A stretch of DNA of 64,000 nucleotides from contig JBITNC010000001.1 of assembly GCA_050084985.1 (NCBI GenBank), positions 96,658,001-96,722,000 of the forward strand, given 5' to 3'. Origin of the DNA: Nageia nagi (taxonomy: Eukaryota; Pinophyta). The notes below the pieces were generated by a model. That model was not told the DNA's origin. It ran no database searches and was given only the letters and a program-made list of their open reading frames with translations. Each line of letters opens with the position of its first letter. Position 1 is the first letter of the stretch. Below are positions 35,568 to 48,060 of the stretch, one piece after another. Both the position numbers and the translations under genes were made by a program.

Positions 35568-38056
35568 TTTACATGGACATGTGAAATGAGTCAACACACT
35601 TCATTATTACATATATCATTATAAATGATGTCTAGTCTTCCTCATTGGAGCATTTTTCAATCTTCTCATCACTACTTCAATCATGAATACTTGTAAAATT
35701 TAGCTAATAACTTGATCTTACCATTTTATGCTCAATTTGTAGATTATGTATTACATGATGTTTTCCTTTCCTTTTATTTGAGAGCTATCTACTAATGGTA
35801 TTGAAGTTTTATTTCCTTTAGGAATGTAATAAATGCATGTTGAAGAGTCTTATCTAAACCTATTCTAAAATTATAGTGCAAAAATTAATTAACTAAAGCA
35901 CAACAATCATATAATCACAATGAACAAAAATGATTTACCCTAGTTCACTTAATGTGGGCTACTCTAACATGTCATGAGCTTTTTCTTTTTCTATATTATT
36001 TCTTATGATGAATACAATCTATCATAAAATAGGTCATTACAATTAATATATAGGAAAACCTTCAACCCTAAACCAAAAAATGGTATTAGAAAATCATAGG
36101 TGCAATAAAATGGGTAACAACCATTCATACCCATGAATCATGGGCTAAAACACCCATCCTCACATTTAGGTGAAACCTGGGAAATTCCACCAATTCCATA
36201 TGGAAATTAGGGACCATCAAGGTAAGGACTTGGTATAGAGTACTTCCTCTACAAAGATTCAACCATATATAGCATTCCCCCACTTGATGAATATTTTGTA
36301 GAAAAGCTACAAAATATATCTGCTACAAATTCATATTTCATGTACATCACATGAATTTCTTTGTGCTAACATCCTTAGTCAATGCATGAGCAATATTTTT
36401 TTATGTCCATTTTTTCCAACAACACTTTATTCTACTTAACCATGTCCCTGATGAAATAGTACTGAATATCAATGTCCTTAGTTTGTGCATGAAAAGAAGG
36501 ATTTTTTGCAAAGAATATAACACTTTTGCTATCACAATACACTTGCACAACTCCTTTTGCAAAACCAATATCTACATATAACCTCTACAAATATATTTCT
36601 TATGTGCCTGCATGAGTGGTTAGCATATATTTGGCTTCACTACTTAAAAAAGAAATAACAACTTTCCTTTTATTTTTCCAACTAATGGCTCCTCTAAAAA
36701 AATGAAGACATATCCACTAGTATATCTTCTATTTTCAATATCTCCATCCTAATTTATATAAATAAAACCCTAATATCTAATGATTTTACCTTTCTTTTCC
36801 CTTAATAATAGATTGAAAATGTAGTAGTACCATGTAAATATATAATCACTCTCTTCATAGAAGTTCAATGCTCTTTTCTAGGTTTGGATATATATTTATT
36901 TAGAACTCCCACTACATGTGCAATTTCTAGTCTAGTACAAATCATGAAATACATAAAACTCCCTACACAATTTGCATAAGAAACATGAGATATTTCTTTA
37001 ATCTCTTCTTTTGTATTTGGGCATAATTTAGTAGATAATTTTATTCCCAATTCTATATGATTCTTCATAGGTTTGGAATCATGCATATTGAATCTCATCA
37101 ATATATTCTTCACATAATTTTTTTGATCTAGCCACAACTTTCTATTTGACCTATTTCTCCTTATTTGTGTGCCCAAAATGTAATTTGTAGGTCCAAGATC
37201 TTTCATATCAAACTATTGTGCTAACAAAGACTTGACAATATTGACCATTTTGTTAGTATTCCCAATAAGCAATATATCATCATCATATAATGTTATGATA
37301 AAAAAATAATCACTAACTTGATGTACACACAATTATCAACATTACTATGAATAAAACTAAGTCCTAAAATGTAAGTATCAAATTTTTTATACAAAATCCT
37401 TAGCAATTATTAAAATCCATATATAGATTTCTTTAACTTCCAAATAAGAATCTTCTTTCTTTCTTCAGCATATCCTTCAAGATGTTGCAAAAGCATCTTA
37501 TTGAGGTTGACGTTGCAATAAGAGAAAATACTTTACCATAATCAATTCCATTTACCTATGAATAGCCGTTGGCAATAAGGAAGGCTTTATATTTCTCAAC
37601 TTTTCCTTCAACATTCTACTTCTTATAAAATATCCATTTGAAACCAATTACCTTTCTTTTAGCATGCAATTCTATCAAATCTCATATCTTATTATTTTTC
37701 GAAGTCATCATTTCTTCATTCATGGCCTCTTCCTAAATATTTGCCCCTTTAGAATTAATAGATTCTTTAATAGTTCTAGGATTTTCATGAGTAATATATA
37801 AAGAAAAAGAGAAATAAAAATAATGTTGGCTATATCTTTTAATTTGCCTTCTTTCATGTGTTGATCTCCTTTACAATGGTATATGAAACTCTGGTTCTTC
37901 TTTTTCTTCTTCTTCTTCTTTTGTTGAGTAGGACTCATCTTCCATAATCTAAAACTGCATCTTTTTTTATTCTTCTTTTGTTACTTCCTTCATGGGATCA
38001 CCCTTTGATTATCTAAAAACAACATCTCTACTGTATTTGAATGTATAATCCATTAT
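35568..38056 (-). mobile_element. Ty1/copia fragment, copy E (second family)
   Basis: The 3' part of a minus-strand copia element. About 35568-36190 corresponds to its 3' LTR and untranslated part; a closely similar stretch lies at 56673-57300 in copy F. The coding remnant occupies 36850-38040. The right side ends at 38056, exactly where the LTR of copy B starts, so B probably inserted into E. No matching 5' LTR of E is seen. Confidence 0.7.
36850..38040 (-). pseudogene. Reverse transcriptase remnant of copia copy E
   Basis: The longest open piece (36865-37206) reads MKDLGPTNYILGTQIRRNR, LDQKNYVKNILMRFNMHDSK and VGSFMYFMICTRLEIAHVVG. This is the palm-to-connection part of copia reverse transcriptase. 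Upstream, the catalytic motif reads LYDDDILL (codons at about 37276-37290) where YVDD is usual, so the second position is changed. Farther upstream the N-terminal part is broken by stops. Confidence 0.8.
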
Positions 38057-38591
38057 TGTAAGGTCTCTTGATGTAAATTCATTTAATACTTAAAGGTATC
38101 CTATATACCTTAAGTATTTAATGAATAAGGTAATGCAAATTCACTAATGCTTAAAAGTATTCCTATATACCTTTTAAGTATTTATGAATAAAATAATTAA
38201 CTTATCTTACACTTCATCTCATGGACATGCCCCTTGGGTAAAAGGGTGGTGTATGATATGACTTTGTACAATAGTTAAAAGAGTGATCCAAGGGAGGATT
38301 TTGGTCTATAAATAGAGAGTCCTCTCCTTGATATTACTCACTTAGGTTTGTACTTTTGTTATGCTTTAATATTTTTAGGAGAAGTAGAAAGAGTTATTGT
38401 AACATAGTGCATCTTGAGAATAAATATCTTATATTAGTGGATGTACTCCCTTGGTTAGAGGAACCACTTTACATTGGTGTTATTTTTGTGAGAATAGCTA
38501 TCTTGTTTATGATGTTGTGAGAATGTTGTAAAATAGCTTTTTTGAGATCTTGGTAGAATATAATTTTAGTCTATTAAGCTTAATTCATTCA
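38057..38591 (+). repeat. 5' LTR of copia copy B
   Basis: 535 bp, TGTAAGG...TTCATTCA. TATAAATAG box near 38314-38323. The palindrome TACTTAAAGGTATC...ATACCTTAAGTA is present twice in tandem (38084-38120 and 38146-38182), against once in copies A and C. Confidence 0.85.
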
Positions 38592-38593
38592 AG

Positions 38594-38605
38594 TGGTATC
38601 TAGAT
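38594..38605 (+). promoter_or_regulatory. Primer-binding site of copia copy B
   Basis: TGGTATCTAGAT, two bases after the LTR. It is a decayed initiator-Met-type site. Confidence 0.75.
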
Positions 38606-39051
38606 CCATCATTTAAGGCTCATCTTCAACATTTTTGAGGTCATTCCTACTTCTTCTCCTTATTTCATTGGTGAGGTAAAATTAATTTTAAGGTATAATT
38701 TCTCTCTTTTATTCTTTGGAATTATTTTTGATACTAACACACTTTTACTATGTGTTAGTTTAATTTTGTTTGAAAAAATTTCTTACATATTATTGTTATC
38801 CAATGTTTTTATTAATATTATTTTTTTAGTTGCAATTTAATTCAAATAAATTTTCTTAAGGTATAGCAATAATGTGTTATGAACCTTGTTATTGTTTAAA
38901 TTTGAAATATAAAAATTCCAAATTTTTTTACACTAATATTTAGTGTAGAAATTCTAAAAAGATTTGCAAATTTTTTTATTACACAACTTTACAAAAGTGC
39001 TATTGTTGCAATACAATTTTTTTTTTGCAATATATACTTTACAAGTTGTTT

Positions 39052-39182
<131 letters not shown>

Positions 39183-40326
39183 TTATTGCATATATGTATA
39201 TTTTAAAAGAATATATCTTAAAACCTTTTTTTTTCTAAAATATATGATATTATGTTTAAAATAAATAGTATACTTTTTTTTACTATGTATTTTTATATAT
39301 ATATACTTATCCATTTATTGCTTTACTACAAAAAACATACTTATCAATCTCTCGTATTAAAGTGAAAATGACCTTTTTTGAAGTTTGCTTACAAACTTAT
39401 AATATTTTAATTAGGAAATAATTTATTATTGGGGAATTTTTTATATTATTGTTTGGAGATATTACTTTAAAATAGAATTGTTTTGGTTAATATTTTGAAA
39501 GTTATTGAAAATTGGGATAATAGCCAAATTTTATATGAGGATATATTGGCTATTGTTTTTTTTTTTTTTTAAGAGTAATCTTTTTTTAGGGATTTATTTT
39601 TAAAATTTAGAGTTAATATTTTTTTTTTTTTAAAAAAGGGGGGGAATTCTAAACATTTTGAAGGGAGAGTTTAATTTTGAAGGAGTGAATTTTGGAGTTG
39701 AAATGGGAAAATTTTTATTTAATTGTTTTTCAAAAGTTAAGGGAGGAGACCTTGAAACAAGGTATTAATTTTTGAGTTAGAATTTTGTTAAACATGAAAT
39801 CTTACTAAGTGTATATATTTAAGCATGGAAGCTTGCTAACCTTTTAAGCATGGAATTTGTTTTAAGTTTTTAACTAAAAAAGGGAGAGAACTCCTTGTTT
39901 CTAAAAATAATGAGCTCATGCAACTTTTGTAAAGAGGTCCTTTTTGGGTTGTGACAAAATCTATTCGGCATTCTTAAATTTTTTGATGATGTATTGTGTG
40001 GATTCTTAAGTTTCATATTTTTGAATGATGTTTCATTGTAAGAACTTCATTTCATGCAACTTTGCTTTATTTTTGCAAACTCGTAAACGTTGAAAATGTT
40101 TCCCCTAAAATGAATATATTCATATATTTTAATCCATAATATGATTTGTTTGGGCAGTCATGAGGTGAGGATAAGGTAGATTGGAGTCTTTTAATTCATC
40201 AATCTAAATGGTGAAATTTTTATACTTTTTAATTGCCCTTAAATCCTCTGTTGGTTTGGATATAACTCTATATAAGTGGATAGACATGTGTGTACTGATA
40301 CCACATGTCCACCCATTCATTCAAGA

Positions 40327-40374
40327 ATTATCTTGATAACCTATGAGAAAAATTAGAAATCTAATCAAGATAAT
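40327..40374 (+). ncRNA. Conserved stem-loop in the leader of copia copy B
   Basis: ATTATCTTGAT (40327-40337) and ATCAAGATAAT (40364-40374) are perfectly complementary 11-bp arms around a 26-nt loop. The structure lies about 430 nt before gag. Copies A and C have the same arms and loop length. Confidence 0.5.
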
Positions 40375-40803
40375 AATTTTATCGATCCAACACACATCAC
40401 AACCTTGGAAAATAGCTAGTACTTCTCTTTGTAAGATTATATTGCTAACCAAAGTAAACTAGTTGATGATCGATAGGACCTGGGCTCCACCTTATAGGCA
40501 ATCAGGTGAAAGCTTAATTTCAAACAAAATAATAAGCTTCAATTTTACCCTCTCTATGACTATATTACTTGATTATGATAAAATGTTGGATGTATGAGAT
40601 ATATGATTTGAGAAGATTGTAACTTTTTTGCACATGTGAAATTGATTAACAATTTAAGCATGCTTTTACTACCTTTGATCAAGTCAATATGTATTGTTAA
40701 TTAATTTAACATGTATAATTGATTTATGATCAAACTCAACATGTATGGTTGATAAATTTAACATGCTTGTATTGGTTAACACTTTCACCTTCTTTTATAG
40801 CAA

Positions 40804-43024
40804 GTGGGAGACTCTTTTTCACCCAAGCACATCCTAAATGATTGCAACTATGGTATTTAAAATTGTAGTATGAAAGAGAAGATCCAAGGATGAGAATTAT
40901 GGTAAGTCATAAATGAAAATCAAGTTGCTCCAACAAATGAGAAGACACTCAAGGTTTACAGCATAAAGAATGAGTTGGCAACCTCTATGATATTTTGTAT
41001 AATTTTAGATGAAGTCCTTCTCCTAATCTCTTCTTTAAACTTTACAAAGGAAATTTGGAATAGGCTGAAGAAATCTACCTCAACACCAAATTGTTTAGAA
41101 GATTCATCATTCTTTAGAAATTATTGTAATCATGTTAAGAAGAAAATAAAAGTTTAGATATATACTTGAATAAGATTATTAACCTTAGGACCCAACTTGT
41201 TGGATGTGGTTTCAATTGAATCGATGATAAGCTTATGGTGTTCATCATCCTTCAAAGCCCTTTTGCTAAATTTAGTCACTTCATGATTGGTATTGAGACA
41301 AGGCTCGATGATGAAGAAGAGGTGTTCTCCTTGAAAAATATTTCAAGACTTTTCTTGAAATATGAGAAAATATTTGATAAAAAGTTATTGATCCCTCTCC
41401 TTAGGATCATTCTAAGGCATTAGGATCAATAAAGACTCACTTTAAAAAGAAGTTCAATAACCAAAAGAAGTATTCTCATGCTCTAAAAAATGATTTCAAG
41501 AAAGGTGAAAACGAACAGTAGAATGGGCATGATAAGTCAAGAAAATATAAATCCAAGTTTCATAATAGTTATAATTTTTGTGGCATCTATGATCATAGAG
41601 AATTTAATTGCTACATGAAAAAGAAAGAACAAGATGTCAAAGGATCTAAAAAATTAAACAACTTTAATGGTAAGAAGAAGAATAAGAATTTTACTTATGT
41701 TTATGCTTTTTACTCTAAGTCTCACACTTTAAATGATTGGATTCTTGAATTTGGGTGCTCTAATCATATGTGTTTTAAAAAAAGATAAGTTTTGAAATTT
41801 TCATAAGAATAGAAAATATGTAGTTGTGATAGGTAATAATTTATTCTTTGAATTGCAAGGTATTGGGAGTGTGTTATTGTAAAGAAAATTCTTGAAAATA
41901 TGCTCTATGTACCTAAGTTCATCATGAACCTTTCTTTTGTAATTCAAGTTGCTAGAAAATGATACTCTTTCAAGTTCAACTCGCACTCTTGGTACATGAA
42001 GAAGATACTTACTACTTTGGTGAAAGGATCAATGAAAGATGATCTCTACATTATGGATCAAGATCCAATAAAGATGTGTCTTAATATGAATGTTTATTCT
42101 AAGAAAAATCTTTAGCATCATTGATTAGGTCACCTTAACCATAAGAGTATTTAGGTTATAAAAGATTAAGAACTTATGGAAGATTTGCCTATGATATCAT
42201 CCACAATTGGCCTTTATGAGAAGTGTATCTTAGTTAAAATGAATAGAAATTTTTTTTGAGAAAGATAAGGTAACAAGGGTAACACAACCTCTTTAGCTTG
42301 GGCATTTAGATTTGATGGGTATGTTTCTAAGTCACTTGGGGGAGGGTATTATGTCTTCAACTTAATCAATGATTTCATTAGGATTATATTTAATTATTTT
42401 ATAGAGTAGAAGGATCAAACCTTTAATAGATTCAAATATTTCAAGGGCTTGGTTGAAAATCACCCTATTTTCAAAATCAAGATGATGAGATCTGATAATG
42501 GGGTTGAGCATAATAGCAATGAGTTTAATGATTATTGTACCAAATATAGGATCAAGAGGAAGTTTACGATCAATTACACCCCTCAACAAAATGGTGTTAC
42601 TGAAAGAAAGAATAGAAGCATTTAAGAAAGGGTAAGGTGTATGTTGGAAAATATTTTGAGCTTATTATGGGGTGAAGCTATGAGTATTACAATCTATACT
42701 TTGAATAGGTATCCTATGAAAGAAGTTGAAGGTAAAACTCCATATGAAGCATGGATAAAAAAGAAACCCAACATCTCTCACTTTAGAGTTTTTTATTGTG
42801 ATACCTATGCTTTTACTGTTCCTAAAAAAAGAAAGAAGCCAGATAAGAGATTCAAAAAATACATCTCTATGGGCTATGATAATCAACATAAAGGCTACAT
42901 GCTCTACTCTCTTTCCTCCATAGCATTTTTAGTCTCGAGGGATGTAAAGTTCAATGAACTTCTTTTAAATTTTTTCTCATGTAAAAATGTGGTTAATGAA
43001 CTTAAGACCACATTTTCAAAGTGA
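40804..43024 (+). pseudogene. Copia gag-protease-integrase remnant of copy B
   Basis: The gag start has become GTG (40804; GDSFSPKHIL follows). GAG helix-rich part at 40975-41157 (MATSMIFCIILDEVLLLISS). The zinc-knuckle remnant FCGIYDHREFNC (about 41577-41612) lacks a cysteine. The protease site reads WILEFGCSNHMC (about 41739-41774), with DSG lost. Integrase follows: RSDNGVEHNSNEF (about 42490), INYTPQQNGVTERKN (about 42570), then an open piece 42641-43024 with SLLWGEAMSITIYTLNRYP and KTPYEAWIKKKPNISHFRVF. Many stops and shifts are present. Confidence 0.87.
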
Positions 43025-44530
43025 GAAAAGGAAAAGATATTACTAATTTTTATCATACTTTTAAGGTTGGAAAATCTCATGACCTTAATGTATCTTATTT
43101 TCACCTTTTTATATTACCTTATTTTTTATGTAATTGATTATGAAAACCTTTGTTGAAATAAATGATTCAAAGAAAAATAATACCTAAAAAGAAAAAAGTT
43201 ATTGCAAGGGGAAGATATTCAAGAGGGTTGGCACCTATTCTAAGTGGCATGAGGTAAATTAATTATCCTTTATAGTGATCAAATACCCCTTTTATTAATG
43301 CAACAATATAAACACAATCAATATTATAAATAAAATAAATTAAAATGCATGATAAGCATGATATTGGTCATCTACTAGGAATATTTTTTATGATAAAATG
43401 TATCATCATGGATATCCCATGAAGGGTTTTCTACTAGCCAAAGACTAAAAAGGGAATGATTGTACCCTTAAGTGCACCAAAATGAACATTGATTATTTAA
43501 AAATAATAATTAAAGACTAACATATAATAATCTCAAGTCATTGTGGCTATGTCATGATGGGTCTTCTAATGTCCCAAAAACCAAAAATGGAAAATATACG
43601 ATAAAATATAATAACTAAAATAAACATACATGATATTAAACAACTATAATATAGTTATAAATAAAGTATCATTTTACAATGATATTGTTGCAAAACTTGC
43701 AAGAAAGGGTTGAAGCAAAACTTGCAAGAAAGGATAAGTAATATAGCTTATTTCCACCTTTTTATACTAAAATGCTCATGATAATATAAGATGTGAATGG
43801 AGGCCTTTCACATTAAATTTTAAAGTTATAATTTTTCCTTTGTGCTCGTGAAAAAACCCATATATAATCTAAGATATGCATCAAATCCTTCCAAAAACCT
43901 TTCCTTAAAAAATCCTTATCTTTTACAAATATCAACAATACAAAATATAATTTCTAAATATCTTCACATGTAAATAACATTATACATATCTTTATTCATC
44001 ATTTATATTTTTTGTATTTAACATTATCAATATAGATTACAGATTTTGAATGTGAACTAATTATATATATTATTAAATGCAATTTTATGATTCGTATCTA
44101 CACATACCAACATACTTATCCTATTAAGTACACAAAAAAATCTGTATTAATTTGATAAAATTTGAAATACGATAGATCTACAAAGGAATCAAAAGGTCAC
44201 CATTAAACCATCATGTGATCATACAATTGATTATATGGACAAAGAAAAAGGAGAAAAAGAGAATATACCCTTCAATTAAAAGGGCTTCTCGGTACTCCAG
44301 TAACCCAAATGTTTGGCAAGTTTGATCCTCCATAAAATGCCCTTCAATTAAAAAGTTAACAAGTGCTTAGTCTAACGCCCTCTGCAACCATATTCGCATC
44401 CAACCTCTATAAACAACACTCGGTTGTGCTTGTCTCCACTAATAACAAACCACATATCTTTTCATTAGATACCAACAAAATTTCTGGACAAAGAAGATCC
44501 CCACAACCTTCTTGTGGTTTATCATTTCAA
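43025..44530. other. Unassigned AT-rich region downstream of copy B
   Basis: No gene or element recognised. Two short related phrases (GATATCCCATGAAGGGTTTTC near 43415 and CATGATGGGTCTTC near 43555) suggest old repeat material. The downstream side flanks the SAUR pseudogene. Confidence 0.4.
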
Positions 44531-45001
44531 TCAATGCACAAGCACAGTCTTATCCACATTGTTGAATTGCGTACAGTTACCAAGAGGAGATAGACTATAA
44601 CTATTAATGTCTAAAGCATCTCCACCACCATTCTCATGCTCACGGTCTTGCCACTGTCTCAGCATGCGAATGACTCTATCCAAAACAGATGGCTAGCAGG
44701 GTATAGTAAGCTTACCATCCCCATAATTGAACCCAAATTCCTCCTCAGCCTTAACCAGGAGCTCTCTAAACAATGGATGGTTCAAATAACCCACCGGAAT
44801 CACAAACCTTTTCCTCTCTTCCTTCCCGGCATAAACAGCCACATGGCCTTCAGGAACCGCTCTCCTCCACCTCACCAGCTCTTCATCCTCCTCGCCCTCT
44901 ACAAAGAAAAGGACTTTCTTGGCCTGAGCTTCATGCTGACAATCTTGGGAATGGCTGCAATCTTCTGCCATTTTAGAGCAATCTTCAAGATCTTGCTTCT
45001 C
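44531..45001 (-). pseudogene. SAUR family pseudogene
   Basis: Paralogue of the SAUR gene at 5.0 kb. The longest open frame (44971-44693, 92 codons) holds most of the SAUR domain (VPEGHVAVYAGKEERKRF, VIPVGYLNHPLFRELL, GDGKLTIPC) but stops at TAG (44693-44695) where the paralogue has Gln (CAG). Beyond the stop the same frame continues with the family's closing helix (SVLDRVIRMLRQ) to a TGA at 44531. The N-terminus of this open frame is not homologous. The matching residues (KIAAIPKIVSMKL, like KIASIKL in the paralogue) lie in another frame, running back to about 45001, where the ATG is missing. Between these parts the segment after AAGTCC is 17 nt, against 27 nt in the paralogue, a net 10-nt loss. 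Start loss, frameshift and nonsense codon together make it a pseudogene. Confidence 0.88.
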
Positions 45002-45139
45002 TCCTCAACTCAAAGAAGAAGAAACAGAAAAATACACTCTAAGAGAGCGATCTGAGGTTGATGAATTTGATCCGACCTCAGGCCTAATTAAATAGAGTAG
45101 CTACGAAATGAAAGATAGGTTAGCAGTCGTGTTCTTGGA

Positions 45140-45192
45140 TTGAAGAGAGGAGACATGGTCATGTGAAAGTTCAGGAAGCATTGTGGTTTTGT
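45140..45192 (-). promoter_or_regulatory. SAUR-type upstream block of the pseudogene
   Basis: On the minus strand: CCACAATGCTTCCTGAAC, then TTTCACATG, ACC and ATGTCTCC; TGTCTC is at 45155-45150. It matches the block upstream of the intact SAUR gene in order and spacing. A TATA-like CTATTTAATT lies between block and gene (about 45090-45100). Confidence 0.75.
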
Positions 45193-45199
45193 TAAACGT

Positions 45200-46830
45200 G
45201 GTGTGTGTTGTAATAAGATAAAAGTAGATGTTACAGTGTAAAATAGTCCAGTACCTCAAAAAACACTAAGGATGTAGAATAATTAGTATTTTTTGTCTTA
45301 TTACAACTAATATGACAGTTACCTTTGACAACAAAGATGGTCCAGACAACAACCATTCAACCTGACTCAAAATTGTCAACAATTTATTTTTTGTTATTAT
45401 TATTATTTTTTATCATTAATATTATTGTTATTTTTAGTTTTTTTAATTATTATTATTAATAATATTAATTTTTTGTTTATTATTCTTATTATTATGTCAA
45501 CAATATGTCTGTTATATTTCAAAAAATTAATTTGAAAAAAAAGACAACTAATTAAAAATAAATCTATATAATCATATAATTCATAGAAAAATAAATTTAA
45601 TTACTAGGACATAATAGAATTCGCATAAAAATAATTTTAATAATTTTAATAGGAGGTAACAAATAATTTGAATAAGAGATAAACTCGAGAATGATATCTC
45701 TAAACATTTTTTAATATATAAAGGATTATATCAAAACTAATTTAATTGTAATTTAATTTTATTACTTTTTTTTAATTTTTATCATTATTATTAATATTAA
45801 TTTTTCAGTCTCAGAGTTTTTTAGAAACCTATTTTGTTTATATCCTACTATCTACTAATAATTGAAACTGCATTTTGAATCCCTCGCAACAATGTCCCTT
45901 GCAACAATATTGGATAAAAAATTGATTGTAGTAAAGCAATCATTGCATAGTCGAAGATACTTCACAACTCTAATAATGGTTAATGTTAAATCCTTTTTAC
46001 AAGTATATAATTATTATTTGAAACATTTTAATTATTTTTTATTTATAAATGTCATAATGTTTTTTATAAGAAAATTATTTGCCAAACCAAATTTACATGA
46101 ATTCCATAGTTTTCACTTCTATCATTAAAGAATACCAATAATCTAATATGGACAGTAATTTTAAATAGTTGAATATATCAAACACGGTATAATTCCAAAC
46201 AAAAGCTTGCACAAAATGATAAAGTCGGTACAATTAAGAGTTGCTTTACTTCTCTACAGAATCTTGAAAAATTGTTCAATACCATGACTTCGTAATATTG
46301 AAAAACTAAGCTTTCAATATATTGGTAGTTACATTCACTTAAAAATATGATGTCAGAAATCAACAATGTTGTGTATTTGTATAGATATTTTTTTACTTGA
46401 AAACATGCACCATATCATCCCTCTGATCAATGTCCCTTGTAAGAATCTTAGATATAAATTTAATTGAAGTATGGTAATCATTGCTCTACTCTCTTCATAC
46501 CAATGTACTGGATTACCTGTAACCCTTCTCTAACATTTATTATTCATCAAATGTTTTCTATTTCTTTTAAGTATTTTTGCTTTCATCTTTGAGATTTTAG
46601 TACCTAGGTCACAAGAGGACATAGCAACATAAATAATTATAGGATACCAATAAAAATATTTTGGCAATCAAATTTTAATTATAGCAAATAAAAGATAATA
46701 CACATAGGGAAAATAAAAAGATAACTATTTCGAATAGAAAATGATATATGCCAACGTACACAATAATTGAGAAGAAAATCAGAAGAGGTTGCACAGACCT
46801 TTATAGTATAAGTATAGTATTAATCTATAC
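45200..46830. other. AT-rich intergenic DNA with ATT-rich tracts and a short direct repeat
   Basis: ATT/AAT low-complexity tracts at about 45390-45500 and 45760-45805. A diverged direct repeat links 45888-45975 (CAATGTCCCTTGCAACAAT, GCAATCATTGC) with 46428-46500 (CAATGTCCCTTGTAAGAAT, GGTAATCATTGC). No coding signal; in particular no further MCM exon (no Walker motifs) is seen downstream of 46831 on the minus strand. Confidence 0.5.
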
Positions 46831-48060
46831 CTTAGCTTCATAATCAGCCGATGACATATCTCCCTCTTGAAAAGAAGCAAAAGTATCACTCTTAGCATTG
46901 ATTTCCATTGGATCCTCAGCTTCCAACCTTCTTGTAAGCCTTCTTCAGATGAAGGCAATCGATGTAGGTCTGCAACAGGACATCATTGACAATTAAAAAC
47001 TACATTTACATTAAACAAAAAAAAATTAAGCCTGCATTTCCTAACACATTAATATAAAATGTCAAAGTTATACCTTAAATAGAGATTTTACAATCCTTTG
47101 GTTTTGGTGCTACTCTAATTGTCATGGCTATGAAAATCCTAATAACCTGAAATAAAATCCCAGTTCACGATTGAGTCCATCTCTTCACATCATCAACACA
47201 TTGCAAGAGAAATTCAATTGATAATCCATTATCGGCAAATTTCAGGTATACCTCAACTCGAGCATAAGGCTTGGTTACATCAAGCAGTTTGTCATGCATT
47301 AGCAAGCTAACAGTGTGTGGGGTTTCTATTTCTGGAATAGCATTAGGAGTTTCTTGCAGCCTTAAAACTTGCTTATCAACAAACCTGAATTAAAAATAAA
47401 TGAATGGTTATCTTAAAAGAGTACTAAATACACTTTGCATTAATGTAATTGAATTGCAATCCACTGTTTGCTACCTACATCTATTATTCACTAGTGTCAT
47501 AGAGTTCATTGCAGCACATTCTTGTCTTGGACATCGAGTAGGTTCATCAACTTCCCCTAAGCTCTCACAATTTGTAAAATAAGGAAATAAGAGAATAAGA
47601 GAAATCAAACAAAAAAACACATCCAAAAGATTTATCTAAACTATTTTCAAGTAATAAAACATGTTTATTAATCACAAGGCCAATTTTTGAATATGAATAC
47701 TAAAATTCTTTCTGATCGAATTTCAAAACATGTAGTCAATTTCCAGATATTAGGGAACCACTCCACCATCACACTATATGCTTATTGGTATTTGCTAAAA
47801 GTCTATGCCAGAAACAATAAGAGCCAAACATTACCTACAATGAACATAAGATTGAACTGTAATTATCAGCATTCAGGTTTTCCAATTAAATACCTCTATC
47901 AATAGGCACATGTGGAGAATATCCACAAACAAGGCACCTGAAATTTTTTTCTTTAATTTCTGGTATTATCGAACTGCAACAAATAATCATTCCCTTCATG
48001 GATTAGCAAATGGTTACCCTAAGTTCAATCTTGTACAAATTATTATCGGTTCCAACAGAT
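46831..48060 (-). pseudogene. MCM4: MCM4-like replicative helicase pseudogene, intron-containing
   Basis: Five consecutive exon remnants with GT/AG borders, read on the minus strand. About 48060-47894: SMKGMIICCSSIIPEIKE, then CLVCGYSPHVPIDRG. 47556-47475: VDEPTRCPRQECAAMNSM and TLVNNRCR. 47384-47252: FVDKQVLRLQETPNAIPEIE and TPHTVSLLMHDKLLDVTKP. 47146-47074: FIAMTIRVAPKP and VKSLFK. 46969-46831: TYIDCLHLKK and AEDPMEINAK. These match plant MCM4 N-terminal OB-fold and zinc-finger sequence in order; the four zinc cysteines are kept. Exon phases agree across all introns (337, 90, 105 and 104 bp). Damage: TAA at 48003-48005, a frameshift in the fourth exon, a frameshift with TGA near 46916 in the fifth. 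The AAA+ ATPase part is not found. Retained introns make it an unprocessed gene copy. An open frame at 48232-48519 might be an upstream exon but matches nothing I can name. Confidence 0.85.

Noticed and set aside
44636-45055. 139-codon plus-strand open frame across the SAUR pseudogene
   Set aside because: It is the antisense reading of the SAUR domain; the SAUR motifs are all on the minus strand.
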